The position numbers and the translations under genes are program-made. Source: Platerodrilus igneus (Eukaryota; Arthropoda; Insecta; Coleoptera; Lycidae). From it: 64,000 bases of DNA. How positions within the stretch are numbered: position 1 is the stretch's first letter; every line of letters starts with the position of its first letter. The stretch lies in NCBI GenBank assembly GCA_036346225.1, contig JARFIW010001105.1:744001-808000 (forward strand), given 5' to 3'. This document shows positions 56,104 through 64,000 of this stretch, one piece after another. Under the pieces are notes generated by a model that was given only the letters and a program-made list of their open reading frames with translations, was not told the DNA's origin and searched no databases.

Positions 56104-56643
56104 CTTGTCTATATATATATATATATAGAATGAATGAGACCACCCGTATCAGTATTTTTTTTATTAAGGAACGGTGAGTCGTAGAGAGTTGAGATAAAAA
56201 AATTTATTATAAAAGTCATACTAAAGAATCGAATGGTGATATTATTATTTCTCGAAAGTCAACATCGCGAGTAGTTTTGTCCACAATGTCCAGAACTCCA
56301 AAATCTTAAGTCGAAAAACGTATTGTTCAAGTGATTGTTAAAAAAGAATAAAGTTTTGTACGAAAAATTATTTTACTACTACCATCCCTTTTAAGTAATA
56401 TTCGATTAAAGTTATTAAATTTGAAATTCGTTGTTAAAAAACAAAATTGAAAAGTTGGCTTTTAAAATCTAGTTACCGAATTAAATAGTGTTACAAACAT
56501 GTTTTAATGTCAATAATTCCATTTGTTGTATTAATTTATAGTCAAATCATCCATTGTTTAAATTGATAACTTGTTGTTGGTTAGTGATATCTGTTTGGGG
56601 ACAGATTAAAGTTAAATGTGAATTCCGTTAGAAAGTGAATTAA
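56104..56643. other. Noncoding stretch, counterpart of 38172-38705
   Basis: A TA tract and AT-rich sequence up to the LINE insertion point; nearly identical to the first block. Confidence 0.5.
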
Positions 56644-56653
56644 GTGAATTAAG

Positions 56654-57328
56654 ATGGCCGAAAGTGACAATCTTAATGAAAGTGGTAGTGCAAAAGTGTG
56701 TTATTACTGCAAAAAGAATGTTGTGGTAGGTGTTACCTGTAGTGCCTGTCACACTATAATGCATAATAGTTGTGCAAAACGTGTAAAATGCTGTGAATTA
56801 CTATCTGCAGATGTAACCATTGATTTTACTAAAGATGCATATTTGTTTCTGAAGCAACTTGTAACTGAGCAGATGGAAAATAACAAGCTGTTAAAAGAGA
56901 AAATCAGTATATTAGAAAGTCAACTTCAGCAAGAATCTAATGAAAAGGAATCTTTAAAAACCAAATTCAATAAATTACAAGCAAAATATAACCTAAGTAA
57001 TAATAATTTTCAAAACAAAGCTAATGATTTAAAAGTTGCTGATAAGGATGATATCAGTATAACAGCTGCTCCTAATCATAAAGTGTGTTCTGATAGTGTA
57101 CTGCAAGCAATTACAGCAGATATCACTACAATAGGCAAACCAATTCACAAATCCGAACTTGAAATTGAAGAACCTACTGCTAAGGAACTTTCATATGCAA
57201 CTATAACAAAGGGAACAATAGGAAACCAAAATACAAAGTCTCTAGAAAGAAAACAAAGACACATAATAAATCAGCTTGTTAATATAAATGAAGATAAAAC
57301 ACATAGCAATGAGGATTTAGTGAAGTGA
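56654..57328 (+). CDS. LINE ORF1: zinc-finger and coiled-coil protein
   Basis: An intact 224-codon frame from ATG. Residues 16-47 form a zinc-binding module (CYYCKKNVV..., CSACHTIMHNSC, then KCC), resembling PHD/C1-like fingers found in some CR1-group ORF1 proteins. Residues ~70-120 are a coiled coil (LKEKISILESQLQQESNEKE). The C-terminal half is polar and low in structure (LSYATITKGT). ORF1 proteins bind element RNA. No RRM is visible. The finger pattern, not an esterase or RRM, defines the subtype. Confidence 0.78.
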   Translation: MAESDNLNESGSAKVCYYCKKNVVVGVTCSACHTIMHNSCAKRVKCCELLSADVTIDFTKDAYLFLKQLVTEQMENNKLLKEKISILESQLQQESNEKESLKTKFNKLQAKYNLSNNNFQNKANDLKVADKDDISITAAPNHKVCSDSVLQAITADITTIGKPIHKSELEIEEPTAKELSYATITKGTIGNQNTKSLERKQRHIINQLVNINEDKTHSNEDLVK

Positions 57329-57734
57329 GGAAAAAGCAAATAACAAAAACAAACACTAATTGGTACCAATATCAAAGAAACAAAACTCAAAGCTCCTATT
57401 AAAAGGCCTGGATCTATGTTGGTGGCTGTTCACCTGAAACCACACCAGACACAATTATTGAATATGTACATGAGGAGTATCCTAATATTGCAGTAGACTG
57501 CAAAGAATTAAAACCATAGGAAAACTAAAAGCTTTTCAAGTGGGGTTTGATTTTAACTATTATGAAAACATTGTTAATGTGGAATTTTGGCGAAAAATAT
57601 AAAAATTCGCAGATTCAATTTGCAGTTTTCCATGCCCAAGCGGATATAAAGAGAAAACGAACAACTAACCGACAACAGACTGCTAACTGCAACAAATGTA
57701 GAAACACTTAAAGATAATATAATCTACAATACAC

Positions 57735-60530
57735 TTAAACTGATACATTTGAATATACAATGTATATCCAATAAAATTCATTTACTAGATGTGTTTGTCA
57801 ATCAACAAAACCATTATTCTTATGCATCACAGAAACTTGGATATATGAAGATGCAGTACCATCTATCAATATATATGGATATAAAATTGCAGCGGTCTAT
57901 TGCAGAACTATTAAAAGACATGGTGGTGTGGTAATCTTTGCACAATCTAAAATAGAAACAAAAGTAGTCGATTTATCTGAGTACTGTACCGAACAGGACT
58001 TTGCGTGTTGTGCAATTAAATGTAACTTCAACCGTGTGAGGGTGTGTATTGTTACAATATACCGAAGTGGGGATGGTAATTTTAAAAACTTTATAAAGCA
58101 GTTTGATCAAGTGCTAACTATAGTGTCACAATTATCTGAAATTGTAATAATATGTGGTGACTTGAACATAAACTTTTAAAAGATTCTTTAAATAAAGAGA
58201 GTTGGAAGATATATTTCTGAGCTACGGTCTAAATAACTATGTTAATACTCCAACCAGAGGTAAGAATGGGATTGATTATATGCTAACAAATGCTAACGAT
58301 TGCACTATAAATGTGACTGATCCAGGCTATTCAGATCATTCTGCTCAAATATGCTCAATTCAAGTGGCTAAAATAAAATACGGATCACAAAAGACTATCC
58401 AACTGCGAAGACACTTTACAGATAAACACATTAACAATTTTATACAGCTAATAACCAAAATGAGGTGGTATGACGTTTATGGTGCAACAGACATAAACGA
58501 TGCCTTTAATAAATTTTGGGCCACTTTCTATTGGTGCGTAGAAGTAGTAAGTCCAAAAAAATGTTACAACTCAAATTACAGAGTATCTAATAAGGAATGG
58601 CTAAATCAGAGTATTATTCAGCAAGCAGAACATCTAAGAACACTTTATCAGATGGTAAAAGTCACTAATGATGGCAGATTAATAGCTGAATACAAAGTAC
58701 AAAAAAAACAACACAGTCAAAATATTTGCAATGCAAAAAAAATACTTTCAAGAAAAAATATTAGCATCCTTAAACAGTACTAAACAAATGTGGCAAATAG
58801 TCCATCAAATCACTGGAAAAATGAACAATAAAATTGCAGTAACTCGAATAAAATACAATGAAAAGGTCTTAAATAATGAATATGACATCTCAAATGCGTT
58901 CTGTGAATACTTTAGTAATGTTGCTAATAATATCGTAAGCAATAGTCTGCAAGACACTAGTTGTAGTAACTGTATAGCACCGAAAATAATACTGAACAGT
59001 ATGTATTTCACAGATGTAACCGAGCAAGAATTATTAGATACAATAGTTAATTTGAATAATAAAAATTCAGCAGGTGTGACGAAATTCCAAAATCATTTAT
59101 AAAGAAGACAATAAAGCATTTTTCTGCTATATTAACATTTCTACTAAATTACTCTATGAAAACTGGGCGGTATCCTGATGCATTGAAAACAGGTTTAATA
59201 GTGCCAGTTCCTAAAAAAGGTGATCTAGAATGCGTTGAAAATTATAGACCAGTCTGCATACTCTCAGTTTTCTATCATTTTGAAAAATTAATTGCAAAAG
59301 AATAATGAATTTTCTAATGAAGTATAATCAGTTGGCGGATGAGCAGCATGGTTTTCGACCAGGTCGTTCTTCAGAAACAGCTGCATGTGAATTTCTAAAT
59401 TATGTACTCAAACAACAAGATGAAGGCAAGTATGTTATAGGTCTTTTCTTTGATCTCACACGTGCATTTGATTGTGTTAATCCTAACCTTATGGAACCTA
59501 AATTATTTAATGTTGGCATTAGAGGTAAAATATGTGACTGGCTAATATCATTCATGCAGCAACGAAAAATAAAAACCAAAATCAATAATGCCACATCAAT
59601 AGAACATGTGTGCGAATTAGGTGTACCGCAGGGATCTGTTCTGGGGCCCCTGCTTTTCAGTGTGTTTATCAATGACCTTCCGAAAGACATAACCAAAGCT
59701 AAAGTAATACTTTATGCAGATGACACCACAATGGTGGTTGAAGCTAAATCTCCAGAAGAGCTTCAGACCAAAGTAAACATTGTGATAGGACAATTTTGGC
59801 AGTGGTGTGCAAGAAACAGACTAGTTATTAATATAGCTAAAACAAAATGTGTATACTTTTACAAAATAAGACATCTAGGCACCATCGATATTAGGCTGAA
59901 TAAATCAAAGGTTGAAATATGTGAAAAAGTATTATTCTTGGGAAGTTACATAGATGCTAAATTGAACTGGCAAGCAGAAATAGATAATCGATGCAAAAGA
60001 TTAACAAATCATATTATATGTTAAAACTATGAAGCAATACTTAGTGAACCCCAAGCTTTAAACGTATATTACGCATTGGTATATACGCATCTAAGCTATA
60101 ATATTATTCTCTGTGGGCAAGCCACTGAAATGAAAAGATTACTAGTATCATAAAAACGAATTATTAGGCTGCTATTTAACCTAAATGCCAGAGCTAGCTG
60201 TAAATTAGTTTTAAAGAAAAAAATCTTGACAGTTATTGGGATATACATATATAAAATATCGTTATATGTAAGACAAAATATTAAAATTTTCGTACTCTCT
60301 CATCTATACATGAACATGAAACACGCCAAGGACACCTTCGTTATCAAGAACAATTTCACAATGTTTATTATGCAAAATCGCCGATACAAGCTGGCATTAA
60401 AATATACAATGCTATTCCAAATTATATAAAAGAAGCAATCAATCTTAAAACATATAAGCATTTACTAAAGGAATTCCTATATGATAAGTCGTTCTATAGC
60501 ATTAAGGAATACTTTAATATACAATAGAAT
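57735..60530 (+). pseudogene. LINE ORF2: APE endonuclease and reverse transcriptase, broken
   Basis: Endonuclease remains include LIHLNIQCISNKIHLLDVFV, then (58116-58380) VIICGDLNINF with the catalytic Asp-Leu-Asn, TPTRGKNGIDYMLTN and PGYSDHSAQI with the final SDH. RT motifs follow: VPVPKKGDLECVENYRPVC, DEQHGFRPGRSSETA, GLFFDLTRAFDCV, GVPQGSVLGPLLFSVFINDL and the catalytic YADD (59714 region), then KTKCVYF and FLGSYIDAKLNW. The C-terminal segment with RIIRLLFNLNARASC is in broken frames. Endonuclease nicks target DNA and RT copies the RNA there. At least six stops or shifts make it inactive. Confidence 0.88.
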
Positions 60531-60632
60531 ATGAATAAGAGTGTAATGACTTATCACATCCTGTATATAGGCAAAGTGCTGAATAAAATTCTTATCTTAT
60601 CTTATCTTATCTTAACTTAAAGTAGTGAAATT

Positions 60633-61316
60633 ATGCCTTTTTCAAATTTAGAAGCTTTCGACATGTTAATGGTTTTGGGAGAATGCAGAAAAATTACAGA
60701 GCAGCTGTGAAAGAATGTATGCCAAAAGATATCCTCATCATGCCCATCAATCCTTCAATGTTTTTCGGAGATTGGCAGCACGTATTTGTACCACACGGCA
60801 GGTGCAACCAACGTACAATCGCGGAAATAGAATTACATGTACATAATGACAAGGAACCTGATATTCTCGCTGCAGTAATTGTTGATCTGCATATTTCAAC
60901 AAGATCACTTGCAAGAGGTTCTGGAATTAGCCAATACTTCGTATGCAGAATTTTGAAGGATCACAAATTCCATCCATACCACATACACATGCACCAAGAA
61001 TTAAGCGAGAATGATTCTCAAGGTCGAGTCATTTTTTGTAATTGGTTACTAAATAAGGGTCCCCACTTTCCTAGGAGAGTTTTATGGACTGACGAAGCTA
61101 GTATTAAAAGCACCTGAGAAGTCAATATTCACAATGCGCATTACTGGTTGCAAACAAATCCTCACTGGCTACAAACTATTGACAATCAACACCTTTGGAG
61201 TGTTAATATGTGGTGTGGTATTCTTCGAAGTAACTCTGAATGGAATAGGATATGCCGAGTTTTTAGGTATCGACTTGCACAACCCGAGACAAATCAGGTC
61301 AGATTTACCTAGTTAA
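60633..61316 (+). pseudogene. Second mariner-type transposase, duplicate copy
   Basis: Counterpart of 38732-39411, less damaged here: the frame runs through SLARGSGISQYFVCRILKDH, HQELSENDSQGRVIFCNWLL and RRVLWTDEAS before a stop. It therefore retains the first catalytic Asp that is frameshifted in the first block. Confidence 0.78.
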
Positions 61317-61661
61317 AAGTAATATTCTCTAATCTAAATTTTAACATTGAATATATTAATTTTCTCATTAATTTGTGAAGAGTTAACAAGGACATTGAGT
61401 ACGTTAAAACGTACATAATAGTCACAAGAAGGTCTCGAACGTTCCAGATTATTTTGTAAAGATGTTGTTTTTGGTGACTATATTGAATTAAAAGTATATA
61501 AATTTTTGGATAAATAATCCATATGATATTAATTGACTGAAGGGTGTATTTAAAGAATTTCAAAAATTGTAAATATTATTTCCTTTCATTATATGTATGT
61601 TGATTGACTTTGTTTATCAATTCAAACAGGTAATCATAAAGGGGTAAAAAAAATGGATCAT
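61317..61661. other. Intergenic, counterpart of 39412-39753
   Basis: AT-rich, no gene seen. Confidence 0.4.
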
Positions 61662-62055
61662 TGTAACGTTGTGCACTATATGTAGATTAAAAAGGGCTAG
61701 GCGTGGCATAATAATAAGTAAAAGATTAATTTAAGTGAGAACACAGAACGGTGGCGTTAAGTAGAACTTAGTACACCGAGTACGTCATTATCATATCAAT
61801 TTACGTAACGCATCCATGATAAACCATGATAAAATACAGCGACCTGAACGAAGAGACTCGAATTAAATCAATGAAATTTGACAATACGATTGTGGGATTT
61901 AAAATAAAATTATTAAATTAAACTAGGGCTATAATTAGTTTTAATTTGAGAAAAATTACCGAAACTAAAAATTTAGAGAAATTTGTAAATTAATTAAATA
62001 TAGGCGGATTTATTTTAGCATTTAAAAGTTTAGTGTAAATATAATAATTTCAAAA

Positions 62056-62551
62056 ATGGACAAAAGAATACGGGAGACAAGGGAGGCACTAAGAAATCAA
62101 GGAGTGGAAATAGGATCCCAAGAGAGTGTAAACATCCAGGAAAGGACGTTTGAAAGGGGTTTTAGCGAAGAACAGAGGACCTCACAAGAAACAAAATGAT
62201 GGAGATTTTAATGGCACTGAATAGTAAAATGGACAAAAATGAGGAGGCCATGAAAAACCTGTCGACAAAATGAACGAAAGTAGCGAAAAATTAAGTAAGG
62301 AAATCAAAATTCTGAGTGATGGATTAAGGGAAACCGACCAAACAATTGCGGAAATGAGGGTGCAAATGCAAGAGAAAATTGTGAGGATTACGGAGGAAAT
62401 CGACTGTGTATGGGATCATGTTGGAATGGTAAAATCAAAGCAGGAGAAACATGAAAGTGAGACAAATGACAAACTCATGAATTTGGATACTAAAATGCGT
62501 AACGTGCAAGAAAATTGTGAAACAGAATTCAGGACAATAAATCGGAAATAA
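62056..62551 (+). pseudogene. gypsy-B gag, duplicate copy
   Basis: Same broken gag as at 40146-40713: a 47-codon start (MDKRIRETREALRNQGVEIG), a frame change, then a coiled coil from 62270. A one-base loss near 62545 ends it earlier than in the first block. Confidence 0.65.
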
Positions 62552-62909
62552 GTAATTTAAAACTAATTCAGGAAATTTTAATAGTAGGGGACCCATGATG
62601 CCAATTCAACCAAATCTTTAAATTCTCCAATATACAAAATTTTACGGCGATACCAAGGCAACAAATAGAGCGGACTAATCATGAGGGAAATAATAATCGA
62701 GAAACAAATAGACAGGAAAATGAGGATCAACGCACCCAAACGAGGAATATTGATCGCACGCAAACAAGGAATATTAATTGCACACAAGCAGAGATAGCGA
62801 GTCAGGCAGTACCTTCCACGCGAAACCAAAATTTTTAGGTAACGGATGAACCAAGTAAACTTCTACAGATAAACGGATACGAACATCAGCGCGAATTTAT
62901 TAAACATGA

Positions 62910-64000
62910 GATGGAAAATGAATTAGGAAGATTTGAAAGAAACTTATCACTGATAGTTAATTTAAAGGTGGAAAATAAAATATTTAGAGTATTGATTGAT
63001 ACCGGGGTAGAAGCATCACTTGTTGCGGAAGAATTTGTTAAACGAGGGAAATTGAGGGATACGGCAATACCTATAACGAGATGTAATTTAGTGGCACCTA
63101 ATAATAAGAAAATTGCGAAAATAAATAAAATGATAATTCTGAGATGTGAAATGGGAGATGTAAGATGCGAAAATGATTTTATGGTTGTACCTGGACTAAA
63201 GATAGATATTATATTTGGGATGGATATTATAGTTAATTTGGATTTGAAGATAAATGCAGAATGCAAAGAAATAAAGTGCAATGGGAAGTATATTAAATGG
63301 TATGATGAGGATAATATTGAAGTAGAGGGTGACTGCGTGAATATTAATCAGTTTGATGATGAAGTAGATAATGAGGGGTATATAAATGAAGAGATTAAAT
63401 GTCCAGAAGATTTAAGAAGAATGGTAAATTTGTTATTAAGAAAGCATTCAGAATTAATAGGGTCGAAATCCAGAAATGCCACAGGTTATGAGCACAAATT
63501 GGAAGTAGTAAACACCAAACCGTTTAACACTAAATTATATCCTATTCCAGTAGCATACAGGTATAGAGTAAAGGAAGAAATAGAAGAAATGTTACGTGAA
63601 GGTGTCATCGAAAGCTCCAGTACACACTTCCTGAATCCATTAGTCGTCGTGAAGAAAAGTGATGATAGCATCAGATTATGCTTAGATGCAAGAAAGATTA
63701 ATAAGCAAACGGAACCGCAATACAATTGTCCACCAACAATGGATAGCATATTAGCGGGAATAGGTAGTAAGAAAGTCTTTACTAAAATAGACCTAAAGAA
63801 TTCATTTTGGTTGATTCCATTAGCGCGAGAATCAAGGAAATATACGGGTTTTTCGGTAGAAGGAAGAATATACCAATTTAAAGTGGTCTCGTTTGGTTTG
63901 TTCTCGAGTACGGCTGCACTAGTGACGGCTATGCAGAATATTTTGGGACCGTATGAGGAATTTTGTATCCACTACATGGATGATGTTTTGATATTTAGCG
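62910..64000 (+). pseudogene. gypsy-B protease-RT, duplicate copy, open to the window end
   Basis: From about 62910 the frame is open through NLSLIVNLKVENKIFRVLID, the protease active site, VVPGLKIDIIFGMDIIV, the RT motifs RLCLDARKINK and TKIDLKNSFW, VSFGLFSSTAALVTAMQN and CIHYMDDVLIF. The upstream link to gag has stops, so I class it as a pseudogene, but this pol segment itself is intact and shows what the first block lost around 41100 and 41995. Confidence 0.8.

Larger units (their letters stand above)
56644..60610 (+). mobile_element. Nearly full-length LINE, absent from the first block
   Basis: A 3.97-kb non-LTR retrotransposon with ORF1, APE endonuclease and RT. The 3' end carries a (CTTAT)n tail. 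The empty site is at about 38704 in the first block (GTGAATTAACTTAACTTAAA). No clear target duplication; the element's 5' end GTGAATTAAG repeats the target sequence. It lacks a normal 5' UTR (ATG after 10 bases), so slight 5' truncation is likely. Probably CR1/Jockey-like. Confidence 0.88.
50555..64000 (+). repeat. Second copy of the GPCPD1-to-gypsy-B block
   Basis: Matches 32416-42090 in the same order and orientation, sharing every nested insertion, over about 9.5 kb of common sequence. It differs by a LINE insertion (56644-60610), small indels and a few substitutions. The left junction lies inside the GPCPD1 exon (...ATTC|AAAATGCTTTAATACG); the right end is beyond the window. Confidence 0.95.
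61662..64000 (+). mobile_element. gypsy-B retrotransposon, duplicate copy, runs off the window
   Basis: Starts TGTAACGTTGTGCAC as in the first block. Gag starts at 62056, the protease is intact at the active site (LIDTGVEASLV, 62992-63024), and RT continues without the damage seen near 42000, reaching YMDD at 63973-63984. Whether RNase H and integrase follow cannot be seen. Confidence 0.8.

Overview
This window looks like a piece of an insect (at least arthropod) nuclear genome. It is AT-rich and packed with nested transposons. It holds one recognisable host coding exon with a eukaryotic splice donor, encoding the N-terminal CBM20 domain and the first part of the GDPD domain of glycerophosphocholine phosphodiesterase GPCPD1. 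The elements are typical of insects: 412/mdg1-like Ty3/gypsy retrotransposons, DD(34-35)D mariners, a Penelope-like element, an APE-type LINE, a tRNA-derived SINE and MITEs. I cannot name the insect order. All comparisons were made by eye.

Region 1 (1-14735). A repeat and a LINE ORF1 scrap lead into gypsy-A copy 1 (plus strand, 5' truncated). Its RT region carries two solo LTRs of another family, each with a 4-bp target duplication. Its 3' LTR is split by gypsy-A copy 2 (7725-14317, minus strand), a complete LTR-to-LTR insertion with a GTAT target duplication, a tRNA-Leu-type primer site, gag, protease, RT, RNase H and integrase. The most unusual feature of the window is at the C-terminal end of this pol. 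After the GPY/F segment of integrase comes a macrodomain that resembles TARG1/OARD1 ADP-ribosylglutamate hydrolase, then a CCCH zinc finger. The same module is in copy 1, and its remains are in copy 3 (22617-28926).

Region 2 (14736-32384). This contains a LINE RT scrap, two hAT-like MITE ends rich in ATCGATACGT-type decamers that share the 8-bp flank ATAAGGAC across 5.4 kb, and a minus-strand remnant of a second gypsy family (gypsy-B) between near-identical 360-bp direct repeats. Gypsy-A copy 3 follows, with a third solo LTR inserted in it. After that come a DNA transposon with inverted ends and the sequence upstream of GPCPD1.

Region 3 (32385-50554). The GPCPD1 exon ends in AAG|GTAATT. Downstream, apparently in its intron, lie a 430-bp foldback palindrome between TA tracts and a Penelope-like fragment split by a mariner with ~440-bp inverted repeats, itself split by a SINE. 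A second mariner remnant, a gypsy-B deletion derivative and about 8 kb of noncoding repeats sharing the terminus (TA)n-TTGCTGTG complete the region.

Region 4 (50555-64000). This is a near-identical second copy of 32416-42090 with the same nested insertions. It differs by many small indels and by a 4-kb LINE present only here. It starts inside the GPCPD1 exon, so that copy has no start codon and several frameshifts. The pattern fits a recent tandem duplication or an uncollapsed second haplotype in the assembly. Almost every transposon reading frame in the window is broken; the only clean host reading frame is the first GPCPD1 exon.
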